Of a stretch of 64,000 nt of DNA, positions 11,736 through 24,335 are shown piece after piece (the stretch's first letter is position 1; each line of letters begins with the position of its first letter). The stretch covers positions 31,091,346-31,155,345 of the forward strand of contig CM046350.1 of assembly GCA_025403435.1 (NCBI GenBank), read 5' to 3'. This DNA is from Artocarpus heterophyllus. Its lineage: Eukaryota > Streptophyta > Magnoliopsida > Rosales > Moraceae. The translations under genes and the position numbers were made by a program. A model generated the notes under the pieces. That model saw only the letters and a program-made list of their open reading frames with translations, ran no database searches and had not been told where the DNA came from.

Positions 11736-12488
11736 TGATGAGGACATCGTTAGCACAAGCAAGAGCACCTGGGATGAGACATATTCAGATCCAATTCAAG
11801 TTCCCATTGGTCTGGTTACGAGAGCTTGTGCAAAGAAGTTCAAGGAAACACTTATTGGGCTAATTTAAGCAACTTGGGCTCAAGCTATTACATGGAGGCC
11901 CATTGAGGGAATTGAATGTGACATCCAGACCAACAAATGCATGATTCAAGCTATAGAAGGGACCGAGTAATTTCCATTTCAGTTACTTTTCGGTTTTGAG
12001 GCGATATGTGACAAGAAGAATCAGCTATTTACCTTTCAATGTCTAGTTTCCTTTTTGCATTTGTTTTATTTCTATTGTTGTAAGTTTTTAAGCCATTAAG
12101 GGAACTTACCTTATTTGCTTTAGATTAGACGTTTTGGTAATTGATTTGCCCGAAATTCTATGGGTAAATAGGAGCTAAAAATTTGCATAGGGGAACCACT
12201 ATATATTGTAATGAATTTCATTCAATGGAGGATAAGTTTTAACACACAATTTGAGGTTTAATTCTCTTCAGTTCCTAAACGAACTATTCAAACTTATCGA
12301 AAAATTCCATGGCGTTCATAGACTTATCAATCAGTCCATCTACAGCTGATTGTGGCGTCCTCACATACCAAGGTTCGTGCTTCTTGTTAGGCATCGGGTC
12401 GCGGTTCTATTCCAAACCGGTTAGGAATTTTGATCTTGGAAACCAATTTTCGTTAGGGTCGCGTCAGTTCTTGGCGGGGTTCGTATCA
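11736..12488 (+). repeat. Solo LTR-1 (TSD CAAGG) in element E RT
   Basis: 753 bp, TGATGAGGACATCG...GGTTCGTATCA, flanked by CAAGG at 11731-11735 and 12489-12493. The E reading frame (SNPEETR...ELQRQ) resumes on the far side. It has a single copy of the 51-bp U5 repeat, so it belongs to the shorter LTR class. The leading 200 bases encode a decayed polyprotein tail. Confidence 0.95.
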
Positions 12489-13642
12489 CAAGGGAACTTC
12501 AAAGGCAAGTAGGTGAGTTATTGGAGAAGGGATATGTGCATGAAAGCATGAGTCCTTGTGTGGTTCTGGTGTTGCTAGTGCCTAAGAAGGATGGGACATG
12601 GAGAATGTGCGTCGACTGCCGAGCCATCAACAACATTACGATAGAGTATCGTCATCCCATACCTAGACTAGATGATATGCTGGATGAACTACATGGTTCT
12701 TGTGTTTTTACCAAGATTGATCTTAAGAGTGGATATCACCAAATTAGGAAGAAAGAAGGTGATGAGTGGAAAACTGCATTTTAAACAAAATATGTTTGTA
12801 TGAATGGTTAGTTATGCCTTTCAGATTAACTAATGCACCTAGAACTTTCATGAGACTTATGAACTATGTTTTGCGTGCTTACATTGGTCAATTTGTAGTT
12901 GTCTACTTTGATGATATCCTGATTTGTAGCAAAAACTTGGATGATCATGTTGAACATTTAAAACTTGTTTTAGATGTTTTAAGGAAAGAAAAGTTGTTTG
13001 CTAACTTCAAGAAATGTACCTTTTGCACAGATAAGCTTGTATTTCTTGGTTTTGTTTTGAGTGCGCAAGGTATACAGGTTGATGAAGAAAAGGTGAAGGC
13101 AATCCAAGATTCGCCAACTCCTACAACCATAGGGCAGGTGAGAAGTTTTCATGGCTTGGCTAGTTTCTACCGGCGTTTTGTTCAGGACTTTAGTAGTCTT
13201 GCCGCACCTTGAACTGAAGTCACCAAGAAGAATGTTCCATTTAAGTGGGCAGAGGAACAAGAAAAGGCATTCAAACTGATCAAGGAGAAGTTAACAAATG
13301 CACCTCTACTTGTTTTACCTAACTTCACTAAAACATTTGAAATTGAGTGTGATGCTTTAGGTACAGGTATTGGAGGCATTTTGTTGCAAGAAGGAAGACC
13401 GGTTGCATACTTTAGCGAAAAGTTGAGTGCGGTAGCTCTAAATTAACACACTTATGATAAGGTGATATATGCATTGGTTAGAACTTTAGAGACTTGGCAG
13501 CACTATCTTTGGCCGAATGAGTTTGTGATTCACATAGATCATGAATCCTTGAAATATTTGAAGGGGCACCACAAATTGAATAAACGCCATGCCAAGTGGG
13601 TAGAATTCATTGAGACATTCCCATATGTGATCAAATACAAGC

Positions 13643-14442
13643 TGATACGAACCACGCCAAGAGCTGACGCGACTCTAACCAAAAGTGCTTTCCAAGATCA
13701 AATTTCTAACCGGTTTTGGATGGAACCGCGACCCGATGCCCAACAAGAAGCACGAACCTTGGTATGTGAGGACGCCACAATCAGCTATGGAGAGACCGAT
13801 TGATAAGTCTTGGTATGTGAGGACGCCACAATCAGCTATGGATTGACTGATTGATAAGTCAATGAACGCCACGGAAATTTCCGATAAGTTCGAATAGTTC
13901 GTTTAGGAACTAAAGAGAATTAAACCTCAAAATTATGTGTTATTACTTGTCTCCCATTGATTGAAATTCGTTACAATTATATAGGGGTTCCTATGCGAAT
14001 TTTCAGCCCCTAATTCCCATGGAAATTTTGGGAAACTCATTTAACAAAAGTCAAATCTAGACTAAATAAGGAAAGTTCCCTTAATGGCTTAAAAGCCTTA
14101 CAATAATAGAAATACCAGAAACGGAAAAAAGGAAACTAGACATTAAAAGGTCAAAACTGATTCTTCTCGCCATGTGTCGCCTCAAAATGGGAAAGTAACT
14201 GAAATGGAAATTACTCAATCCCTTCTATAGCTTGAATCACGCATTTATTGGTCTGGTTGTCGCATGCAATTCCCTCAATGGGCCTCCATGCAATAGCTTG
14301 AGCCCAAGTTGCTTGAATAAGCCCAATAAGTGTTTCTTTAAACTTCTTCGCACGAGCTCTCGTAACCGGACCAATGGGAACTTGAATTGGATCTGAATAT
14401 GTCTCCCACGTGCTCTTGCTTGTGCTAGTGATGTCCTCATCA
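13643..14442 (-). repeat. Solo LTR-1 (TSD CAAGC) in element E RNase H
   Basis: 800 bp, antisense to E, flanked by CAAGC at 13638-13642 and 14443-14447. It splits the conserved [16 protein letters not shown] segment of E. It has two copies of the U5 repeat. Confidence 0.95.
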
Positions 14443-15070
14443 CAAGCAAGGTAAGGAAAACGTAGTTGCCGATGCATTATCACGCAGGTACGCATTACTT
14501 TCAACTCTTGATGCTAAGTTGCTTAGATTTGAGTACATTAAAGAATTGTATGCATTGGATTCTGATTTTGGAGTTGTGTTTAAAGATTGCACAAAGGGGG
14601 CATGTGGGAAATACTATTTACATGAGGGTTTCTTGTTTCGAGAAAATAAACTTTGAATTCCTTATTCTTCTTTGCATGAGTTGTTAGTTAGGGAGGCACA
14701 TGGCGATGGTTTGATTGGGCACTTTGGAATAGCTAAGACTTTAGGTGTCTTCCATAAGCATTTCTTTTGGCCACATATGAAGCGTGATGTTGAGAGGATT
14801 TGTGGGAGATGCATTACATGTAGACAAGCTAAGTTAGGCTGCAACCACATGGGTTATATACTCCACTTCCTATTCCTAGAGAACCTTGGGTTGACATCTC
14901 TATGGACTTTGTGTTGGGGTTACCTAGGACAAAGAGGGGGAGACACTCTGTGTTTGTGGTAGTTGATAAGTTTTCTAAGATGGCACACTTTTTTGCATGT
15001 CATAAAACCAATGACGCATCACATATAGCCGATTTGTTTTGTCAAGGAGATTGTTAGGTTGTATGGCATG

Positions 15071-15518
15071 TGATAAGAACCTCGTCAATATACTGACGAA
15101 ACCCGTTATCAATAAGAAGGCACCAAGATCGTTTCTACTAAGATTTGGATGGAAGTCACCGCGACCCGTTGCTTATATCGAAGCAAGAACCTTGGTATAT
15201 CGTAGATGCGACAATCAAGGATGGAAAGTTTGATTGATAAGTCGGGGTTAAACGCTCGGATTGATCCGAAGAGTTCGTGCAGTTCGTCAAAGAACCAAAG
15301 AAAGAATTATTTCTCTCAGAAAATAAACATTCATCTCTTCATTAACCTTTGAAACGCCTATTTATAGGCCAAAATTACAAAGTGTTGCCCAAAAAGAAAA
15401 GTTGACAAATTCAATCATAATTACTAAGCCTAAAATAAAAACCAAAAGAAAGGAAAGTCTTAATGGTTGATTTTCAGCCATTTACACGCCAACAATTAAA
15501 GAAAAGTGCAAATAATCG
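15071..15518 (-). repeat. Partial LTR-2 (outer part)
   Basis: Starts TGATAAGAACCTCGTC right after element E integrase sequence and follows the A1 LTR-2 for about 448 bases before LTR-1 takes over at 15519. The inner part of an LTR-2 in the same orientation appears at 34218-34430. About 129 bp of LTR-2 is missing between the two pieces. It may be the 3' LTR of element I, but that link is inference. Confidence 0.85.
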
Positions 15519-16319
15519 TGATACGAACCACGCCAAGAACTGATGCGATCCTAACCCAGATTGGTTTCCAAGATCAAACTCCTAACTGGTTTTGAATGGA
15601 ACCGCGACCCGATGCCCAACAAGAAGCACGAACCTTGGTATGTGAGGACGCCACAATCAGCTATGGAGAGACCGATTGATAAGTCTTGGTATGTGAGGAC
15701 GCCACAATCAGCTATGGATGGACTGATTGATAAGTCTATGAACGCCACGGAAATTTTCGATAAGTTCGAATAGTTCGTTTGGGAACCAAAGAGAATTAAA
15801 CCTCAAAATTATGTGTTATTACTTGTGTCCCATTGAATGAAATTCGTTACAATATATAGGGGTTCCTATGCGAATTTTCAGCTCCTAATTCCCCATGGAA
15901 TTTCGGCAAATCAATTACCAAATCACCTAATCTAAAGCAAATAAGGTAAGTGTCCTTAATGGCTTAAAAACTTTACAATAATAGAAATAAACAAACGAAA
16001 ATAAAGGAAACTAGACATTAAAAAGGTCAAAAGCTGATTCTTCTCGCCATGTGTCGCCTCAAAATGGGAAAGTAACTGAAATGGAAATTACTCAATCCCT
16101 TCTATAGCTTGAATCACGCATTTATTGGTCTGGTTGTCGCATGCAATTCCCTCAATGGGCCTCCATGCAATAGCTTGAGCCCAAGTTGCTTGAATCAGCC
16201 CAATAAGCGTTTCTTTAAACTTCTTCGCACGAGCTCTTGTAACCGGACCAATGGGAACTTGAATTGGATCTTAATATGTCTCCCTCGTGCTCTTGCTAGT
16301 GCTAACGATGTCCTCATCA
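15519..16319 (-). repeat. LTR-1 at the junction of LTR-2 and element F
   Basis: 801 bp, complete ends, two U5 repeats. The left flank AATCG and right flank GATAG do not match, so this is not a clean solo insertion. It lies in opposite orientation to the gag that follows and cannot be that element's 5' LTR. Confidence 0.9.
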
Positions 16320-18720
16320 GATAGAGGAGTTAGGAACTGGGAAAATGATAGTTTCAGAGGCATAAAAATGAAGATACCATCATTTCAAGGCCAATCCAAT
16401 CCAGAAGCGTACCTAGAATGCGAGAAGAAAATGGAGTTCGTCTTTGACTGCCACAACTATTTTGAGGCAAAGAAGGTAAAACTGGCTGTAATTGAATTTT
16501 CTGAATATGCTATTACCTGGTGGGATCAGCTTGTTATAAATAGGGGACGAAATAGAGCGCGCCCTATTGAGTCATGGGAAGAGATGAAGACTTTGATGAG
16601 GAAGCGATTTGTACTAGCTTACTACTACCGGGAGTTGTACAACAAACTACAAAATCTTAAGCAAGGCAACCGGAGTGTGGAGGAGTACTATAAGGAGATG
16701 GAGGTTATGATGATTCGGGCAAATATAGAGGAGGATCGGGAGGCTACAATGGCAAGGTTTTTGGTGGGCTTGAACCGAGATATTCACAATGCTGTTGAGT
16801 TACAACATTATGTGGAGTTGGAGGACATGGTGCACATGGCTATCGAAATTGAGAATCAACATATGAGGAGGGGCAGTAACACACGTCCCAGCCAAAACCC
16901 GAGTACATCCGCTTGGAAATGAACCAATGGAAGAAGGATGAGAAGCAACCCAACACCAAGCCAAAGACCGAGCAAAAACAAGAGGTGGCCAGCCATGGGA
17001 ATCAAGGTAAATCCGATTCTTCTACTAATCAAAATCATGATATTAAATGTTTTAAATGTCAAGGCATGGGTCACATAGCAAGGCAATGTCCGAACAAACA
17101 AGCTATGGTGATGCAGGACAATGGGGAGATTGAAACCGACGATGATTCGGACAATGATTCTATGCCTTCATTAGAGGATGCCGATGATGAGGAGTGCGCT
17201 GTATAAGGAGAATTGTTGGTTACAAGGAGAGCTTTAAGTGCACAAGCCAAAGAAGAAGATAAAGAGGTGCAACGGGAAAACATCTTCCACACTAGATGCC
17301 ACGTCCAAAAACAAGGTATGTAGTGTGATTATTGATGGTGGGAGTTGTACTAATGTTGCTAGCACAACCATGGTAGAGAAGTTAGGGCTGCCAACAATTA
17401 AGCATCCTCGACCATATAAATTGCAATGGTTAAATGATAGTGGTGAGGTAAAGGTGCGTAAGCAAGTGTTAGTTTCTTTTCGCATTGGAAGATATGAAGA
17501 TGAAGTTTTGTGCAATGTGGTTCCGATGCAAGCCGGGCACTTGTTATTGGCAGACCATGGCAATTTGATCGGCGAGTTAAACATGATGGTTTCACCAACA
17601 AGTACTCCTTTGTTCACAATCAAAAAATGATCACTCTTGTTCCGTTAACACCAAAACAGGTCTATGAAGACCAAGTGAGTTTATAGAGAGAAAGTGATAA
17701 AGAAATGAAGAGTGGAGAAAAATCAAGAGTGGGAGTGCAGAGAGAGTTCGGCAAGTGAGAGAAAAAAAGAAGAGATGGCCGAGAAAAAAGAGAGCAAAGA
17801 GAGCAAGGGAGAGAAAATTGAGAGGGCTGAAAAGAATTCACAATTAGCCAATGAGAGAAAAGTAGAGAGAAAAACAAACTTCTATGCAAGAGGAAGTGAA
17901 ATTAAAAGGGCCTTGTTTTCAAATCAGCCAATGATTGTACTTTTGTACAAAGAGGCGCTTTTAATCACTAACGAACTTGACCCTACATTGCCTAGTTCTG
18001 TTGTTTCTCTATTGTAGGAATTCGAGGATGTATTTCCAGATGAGGATGTTCGGGTAATAGAACATCATATTGATTTTGTACCTAGCGCTTCCATTCCAAA
18101 CCGACCGGCTTATAGAAGCAACCCAGAGGAGACAAAGGAGCTTCAAAGGCAGGTCAGAGAGTTGATGAAAAAGGGGTACGTGAGAGAAAGTATGAGCCCG
18201 TGCGCTGTTCCAGTCTTACTTGTGCCTAAGAAGGATAGGACATGGAGGATGTGCATAGATTGCAGAACCATTAACAATATCACGGTAAAGTATCACCTTC
18301 TTATTCCTCGTTTAGATAATATGTTGGATGAATTGCATGGTGCTTCTGTGTTCTCAAAAATTGATTTGAAAAGTGGATACCATCAAATACACATGAAAGA
18401 GTGTGATGAATGGAAAACTGCCTTTAAGACAAAATATGGACTGTATGAGTGGTTAGTAATGCCATTTGGTTTAACTAATGCTCCAAGTACATTTATGCGT
18501 TTAATGAATCATGTATTATGTGCATTTATTGGCAGCTTTGTTGTTGTGTATTTTGATGATATACTCATTTATAGGAAAGACATGGACCAACATGTAGTGC
18601 ATTTAAAATCTGTTTTGGATGTGCTTAGAAAGGAGAAGTTGTATGCTAACCTCAAGAAGTGTACCTTTTGCACAGATAAGCTTGAGTTTCTTGGTTTTGT
18701 TGTTAGTGCTCAAGGTGTAC

Positions 18721-19060
18721 CGATGTGTCCCACATCAGTTAGAGAGGGTGGTCTTATGTGTTATATATATGGGTTCACAATCCTCCCCTCACGAGTTAGC
18801 TTTTGGGGTGGAGTTAGGTGGGTTCCTATCATATGGTATCAGAGCCAAACCTCTGCTGGTCGGTGGGCGCATGTACAAAGGTTCCATGCCGCTTGTGTGG
18901 GTTAACGACGGAGTTGGCACGAGGACGTGCAATCTAAAGGGGTCGGGAATGATGTGTCCCACATCGGTTAGAGAGGGTCATCTTGGGTGTTATATATATG
19001 GGTTCACAATCTTCCCGTCACGAGCTAGCTTTTGGGGTAGAGTTAGGTAGGTTTATATCA
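18721..19060 (+). mobile_element. TRIM element in F RT (complete LTR-internal-LTR)
   Basis: 340 bp: LTR 18721-18831 (111 bp), initiator-Met primer site TGGTATCAGAGC at 18834-18845, about 118 bp of non-coding internal sequence ending in a purine run (AAAGGGGTCGGGAA), and LTR 18950-19060 (111 bp). Flanks TGTAC and TATAC agree at four of five bases. It has no coding capacity and must be mobilised in trans. The LTR includes GTCCCACATC and a TATATATA box. Confidence 0.93.
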
Positions 19061-20940
19061 TATACAGGTTGATGAAGAAAAGGTGCAAGCCATCCAGGAG
19101 TGGCCGAGTCCAACTAATGTGGGAAACGTACGGAGTTTTCATGGACTTGCTAGTTTATACCGGCGGTTTGTGAAAGATTTCAGTACTATTGCAGCACCAC
19201 AGACTGAAGTGATCAAGAAGAATGTTGGGTTTAGATGGGGAGAAGAGCAAGAAAAGGCATTTCTGTTAATCAAGGAGAAGTTGACTAATGCTCCATTGTT
19301 ATCTTTACCTAATTTTCCCAAAACTTTTGAGATTGAATGTGATGCTTCAGGTGTTGGAATTGGCGCTGTTTTAACGTAGGAAGGGAGACCAGTAGCATAT
19401 TTTAGTGAGAAGCTGAATGGGGCAACTCTTGATTACCCAACTTATGATAAAGAGATGTATGCATTGGTTCGGGCATTAGAGACGTGACAGCACTACCTAT
19501 GGCCTAAGGAGTTCGTGATTCACATCGATCATGAGTCCCTAAAACACTTGAAGGGCCAGCACAAGCTGAACAAGAGGCATGCTCGTTGGGTGGAATTCAT
19601 AGAGACGTTTTTGTATGTCATTCGCTACAAGCAAGGTAAGGAAAACGTCGTTGCTGATGCACTTTCTTGCAGATATGTCTTAATCTCAACTCTTAATGCT
19701 AAACTACTGGGTTTTGAACACATTAAAGAGTTATATGCTGATGACCGTGACTTTAGTACGGAGTATCAAGCTTGTGAGAGATTTGCTAGTGGTAAGTACT
19801 TTAGGCATGAGGGATACTTGTTTTGGGAGAATAAATTGTGTGTGCCTAATTGTTCATTAAGAGATTTGCTAGTGAGAGAATCCCATAGGGGAGGATTGAT
19901 GGGACATTTTGGAGTAATGAAGACTTTGGCTATGTTGCAGGAACACTTCTATTGGCCACATATGAAATGAGATGTTGAGAGGCTTTGGGGTAGATGTGTA
20001 ACTTGTAGGCAGGCTAAATCAAGAGTGCAGCCCCATGGTTTGTACACCTCTTTACCAATACCTAGTGAACCCTGGATTGATATTTTGATGGATTTTGTGT
20101 TAGGTTTGCCTAGGTCTAAACGGGGAAGAGACTCGATATTTGTGGTCGTGGATAGGTTTTCCAAGATGGCCCATTTTATTCCATGCCACAAGACAGATGA
20201 TGCTTCCAATGTTGCTAATTTCTTCTTTAGGGAAATTGTGAGACTTCATGGTATGCCTAGGACAATATTTTTTGATAGGGACACCAAGTTCTTAAGCTAC
20301 TTTTGGAAGACTTTGTGGGCTAAGTTAGGGACTAAGCTATTGTTTTCAACTACTTGTCACCCTCAAACAGATGGTCAAACAGAAGTTGTGAATAGAACCT
20401 TGTCTACTTTGTTGAGGGCTGTCATTAAAAAGAACATCAAAACATGGGAGGAGTGTTTACCACATGTTGAGTTTGCTTATAATCGATCTGTTCATTCTGC
20501 TACTCAATTTTCACTGTTTGAAATTGTTTATGGTTTTAATCCTTTAACTCCTTTGGATTTAATGCCACTACCTTTGTCTGAGAGTGTGAATGTAGATGGA
20601 AAAAGAAAAGCTGACCTTGTTAAGCAGATACACAAGAAGGCAAGACTCAACATCGAGCGAAGGACTACACAATACGCTGAACAAGCCAACAAAGGGTGTC
20701 ACAAGCTCGTCTTTGAGCCCGACAATTGGGTGTGGTTGCACTTACGCACGGAACGGTTTTTGGAACAAAGAAAATCCAAGCTATTGCCTAGAGGGGACTG
20801 TCCTTTTCAAATTCTTGAAAGGATCAATGATAATGCATACAAGCTAGACTTGCCATGTGAGTATGGTGTAAGTGCCACCTTTAATGTTTCTAATCTAAGT
20901 CCTTTTGATGCAGGCAATGATTTGAGGACAAATCCCTCTC

Positions 20941-20953
20941 AAGAGGAGGGGAA
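20941..20953 (+). other. Polypurine tract of element F
   Basis: AAGAGGAGGGGAA immediately upstream of the 3' LTR start TGATGAGG. It is read as coding sequence (EEGN), so plus-strand priming and polyprotein coding overlap. Confidence 0.88.
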
Positions 20954-21790
20954 TGATGAGGACATCGTTAGCACAAGCAAGAGCATGTGGGATGAGACAT
21001 ATTCAGATCCAATTTAAGTTCCCATTGGTCTGGTTATGAGAGCTCGTGCGAAGAAGTTCAAGGAAGCGGTTAGTGGGCTGATTCAAGCAACATGGGCTCA
21101 AGCTATTGCATGGAGGCCCATTGAGGGAATTGCATGTGACTTCCAGACCAACAAATGCATGATTCAAGTTCTAGAAGGGACCGAGTAATCATGTTTGCAG
21201 AATAAACAAGTGATTAGCACCATATGGTTGCAAATAATCAAGCTACTTTCCATTTTAGTTATTTTCCCATTTTGAGGTGACAAGTGGCAAGAAGAATTAG
21301 CTATGTACCATTTTAATGTCTAATTTCCTTTCTCTTTTTTTAGAAAACATGCGTTTCTTTTATTTCCTATTATTGTAAGGCTTTTAAGCCATTAAGAGAA
21401 CTTACCTTATTTGCTTTAGATTAGACCTTTTTCTTTGGTAATTAATTTGCCCAAAATTCCATGGGCAATTAGGAGCTGAAAATTCATAAAGGGGAAACCC
21501 CTATATATTGTAACGAATTTCAATCAATGGGTACAAGTTTTTACACACAATTTGAGGTTTTAATTCTCAGCTGTTCCTAAACGAACTATTCAAACTTATC
21601 AAAAAATTCCGTGGCGTTCATAGACTTATCAATCAGTTCATCCATAGCTGATTGTGGCGTCCACACATACCACGGTTCGTGCTTCTTGTTAGGTATCGGG
21701 TAGCAGTTCCATTCAAAACAGATTAGGAATTTTGATATTGGAGACCAATTTTGGTTAGGGTCGCGTCAGTTCTTAGCAGGGTTCCTGTCA
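20954..21790 (+). repeat. LTR-1, 3' LTR of element F
   Basis: 837 bp, TGATGAGGACATCG...GGTTCCTGTCA. It is longer than other copies because of extra sequence around 21190-21240 after the tail-coding part (AATCATGTTTGCAG...). One U5 repeat. The reading frame of the tail is closed early by TAA at 21015. Confidence 0.88.
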
Positions 21791-21908
21791 GCATTGGTAG
21801 ATATGAAGACAAAGTTTTATGCGATGTAGTCCCAATGGAAGCTGGGCACTTGTTACTAGGTCGACCATGGCAATTTGATCGTCAAGTCAAACATGATGGC
21901 TACACAAA

Positions 21909-22706
21909 TGATATGAACCCACCTAACTCCACCCCAAAAGCTAGCTCGTGAGGGGAGGATTGTGAACCCATAAATATAACACCCAAGACCACCCTCTCTA
22001 ACCGATGTGGGACACTTCATTCCCGACCCCTTTAGACTGCACGTCCTCGTGCCAACTCCGTCGTTAACCCACACGAGCGGCAGGGAAGCTTTGTACATGC
22101 GCCCACCGACCAGGAATGGTTTGGCTCTGATACCATATGATATGAACCCACCTAACTCCACCCCAAAAGCTCGCTTGTGAGGGGAGGATTGTGAACTCAT
22201 ATATATAATACCCAAGACCACCCTCTCTAACCGATGTGGGACACTTCATTCCTGACCCCTTTAGACTGCACGTCCTCGTGCTAACTCCGTTGTTAACCCA
22301 CACGAGCGGCAGGGAACCTTTGTACATGCTTCCACCGACCAGGAAAGGTTTGGCTCTGATACCATATGATATGAACCCACCTAACTCCACCCCAAAAGCT
22401 AGCTTGTGAGGGGAGGATTGTGAACCCATATATATAATACCCAAGACCACCCTCTCTAACCGATGTGGGACACTTCATTCTCGACCCCTTTAGACTGCAC
22501 GTCCTTGTGCTAACTCCGTCGTTAACCCACACGAGCGGCAAGGAACCTTTGTACATGCGCCCACCGACTAGTAGAGGTTTGGCTCTAATACCATATGATA
22601 TGAACCCACCTAACTCCACCCCAAAAGCTAGCTCGTGAGGGGAGGATTGTGAACCCATATATATAACACCCAAGACCACCCTCTCTAATCGATGTGGGAC
22701 ACATCA
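21909..22706 (-). mobile_element. Tandem TRIM array: four LTRs, three internal regions
   Basis: LTRs at 21909-22019, 22138-22248, 22367-22477 and 22596-22706, each 111 bp, repeat at an exact 229-bp period with three internal regions between them. The whole 798-bp block is flanked by one 5-bp target duplication, ACAAA (21904-21908 and 22707-22711), so it arose from one insertion. Antisense to J. Confidence 0.95.
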
Positions 22707-23188
22707 ACAAATAAATATTCTCTCGTGCATAACCAGATACCATTCACTCTTGTACCAATGACACCTAAACAGGTTCATGAAGATCAAGTTTGGTTACAAA
22801 AGGAGATTGAACAAAAAAGAGAGCATGAGAAAAAGAGAGAGAGAGGGAGTGAAAAAAATGAGTGTTGGAGTGTAGAGAGAGAGTTCAGCCAGAAAGGAAA
22901 AAAAGATAAACGGGCCAAAAAAAGGAGAGAAAAGGAGAGAAAATTGAGAGAGCCAATACAAAAGAAGATTTGGCCAATGAGGTAAAAATATAGAGAAAAA
23001 CAAACTTTTATGCAAGAGAGAGTGATGTGAGACGAGCTTTGTTTTCTAATCAGCTGATGATTTTACTCATGTACAAGGAGGCGTTATTAAACACTAACGA
23101 TCTTGATTCCACCTTGCATAGTTCTGTTGTTTCTCTTTTGCAGGATATGAGGATATCTTTCCCGAGGAAACACCGCAAGGTTTACCTC

Positions 23189-24335
23189 TGATGTGTCCCA
23201 TATTGGTTAGAGAGGGTGGTCTTGTGTGTTATATATATGGGTTCACAATCCTTCCCTCACGAGCTAGCTTTTGGGGTAGAGTTAGGTGGGTTCATATCAT
23301 ATGGTATCAGAGCCAAACCTCTGCTGGTCAGTGGGCGTATGTACAATGGTCCCCTACAGCTCGTGTGGGTTAACGACAGAGTTAGCACAAGAACGTGCAG
23401 TCTAAAGGGGTCGGGAATGATGTGTCCCACAGCGGTTAGAGAGGGTGGTCTTGGGTGTTATATATATGGGTTCACTGATACGAACCCTACCAAGAACTGA
23501 CGCGACCCTGACCAAAATTGGTTTCCAAGATCAAATTCCTAACTAGTTTTGAATAGAACCGTGACCCGATGCCTAACAAGAAGCACGAACCTTGGTATGT
23601 GATGACGCCACAATCAGCTGTGGATGGACTGATTGATAAGTCTTGGTATGTGAGGACGCCACAATCACTATGGATGGACTGATTGATAAGTCTATGAACG
23701 CCACAGAATTTTCCGATAAGTTCGAATAGTTCATTTAGGAACCAAAGAGAATTAAACCTCAAATTGTGTGTTAAAACTTATTCCCCATTGAATGAAATTC
23801 GTTACAATATATAGGGGTTCCCCTATGCGAATTTTCAGCTCCTAATTGCCCATGGAATTTTGGGCAAATCAATTACCAAACGTCAAATCTAAAGCAAATA
23901 AGGAAAGTTCCCTTAATGGCTTAAAAGCCTTACAATAATAGAAATAAAACGAACGCAAAAAGGAAACTAGACATTAGAAAGTAAATAGCTTATTCTTCTC
24001 GCCACGTGTCGCCTCAAAACAAGAAAGTAACTGAAATGGAAATTACTCGATCCCTTCTAGAGCTTGAATCATGCATTTGTTGGTCTGGATGTCACATGCA
24101 ATTCCCTCAATGGGCCTCCATGCAATAGCTTGAGCCCAAGTTACTTGAATCAGCCCAATAAGCGTTTCTTTGAACTTCTTCGCATGAGCTCTCGTAACCG
24201 GACCAATGGGAACTTGAATTGGATCTGAATATGTCTCATCCCACGTGTTCTTGCTTGTGCTAACGATGTCCTCATCATTCACAATCCTTCCCTCACGAGC
24301 TAGCTTTTGGGCTGGAGTTAGGTGGGTTCATATCA
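23189..24335 (+). mobile_element. TRIM element in J, itself split by a solo LTR
   Basis: LTR 23189-23299, primer site and internal region to 23417, second LTR at 23418-23475 resuming at 24283-24335. Removing the insert restores a 111-bp LTR. Outer target duplication ACCTC at 23184-23188 and 24336-24340 is perfect. Confidence 0.95.
23476..24277 (-). repeat. Solo LTR-1 (TSD TTCAC) inside TRIM LTR
   Basis: 802 bp with complete ends, flanked by TTCAC at 23471-23475 and 24278-24282. Two U5 repeats. It is the innermost of three insertion layers (J, TRIM, solo LTR). Confidence 0.95.

Larger units (their letters stand above)
10960..15070 (+). pseudogene. Element E, 3' half: protease, RT, RNase H, integrase (type 3, degenerate)
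   Basis: Plus-strand pol remnant that enters within the protease active-site region ([12 protein letters not shown], then LPTLKHPRPYWLQWLND and [12 protein letters not shown]), then a Lys/Arg/Glu linker (11300-11450), the RT N-terminus to SNPEETR, [solo LTR], RT ([23 protein letters not shown] near 12910-12935), RNase H, [solo LTR], DALSRR-like, integrase zinc finger ([11 protein letters not shown], near 14795-14830) and part of the core. Lesions include stops at 11389, 12782, 13210, 13444 and 14655 and frameshifts around 14850-14900. It breaks off at 15070 in the integrase core, where an LTR-2 begins. The matching 5' half of a type-3 element lies at 40244-49216. Confidence 0.87.
16320..21017 (+). 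pseudogene. Element F gag-pol remnant, 5'-truncated
   Basis: Plus-strand type-1 polyprotein that enters at the DRGVRN segment upstream of the gag core ([24 protein letters not shown]). Next come the CCHC knuckle (CFKCQGMGHIARQCP, near 17050-17095), protease ([12 protein letters not shown]), charged linker (17700-17880), RT (YFDDILIY near 18550), [TRIM 18721-19060], RNase H ([12 protein letters not shown]), the integrase core ([16 protein letters not shown] in place of [14 protein letters not shown]) and the GPF/Y module. It runs into the 3' LTR to a stop at 21015-21017. Lesions: frameshift near 16920, TAA at 17204-17206, frameshifts near 17315 and 17550, and stops near 17684, 18016, 19377, 19486 and 19968. 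Long dead. The N-terminal third of gag, leader and 5' LTR are absent. Confidence 0.9.

Noticed and set aside
15519..16319. LTR-1 at 15519-16319 taken as the 5' LTR of element F
   Set aside because: It lies in the opposite orientation to F, no primer site or leader follows it, and F gag starts mid-domain, so it is a separate LTR at a rearrangement junction.
22064..22679. Overlapping 121-128-codon frames in the TRIM array ([21 protein letters not shown])
   Set aside because: They are tandem translations of the non-coding 229-bp TRIM unit and lie across LTR and primer site.
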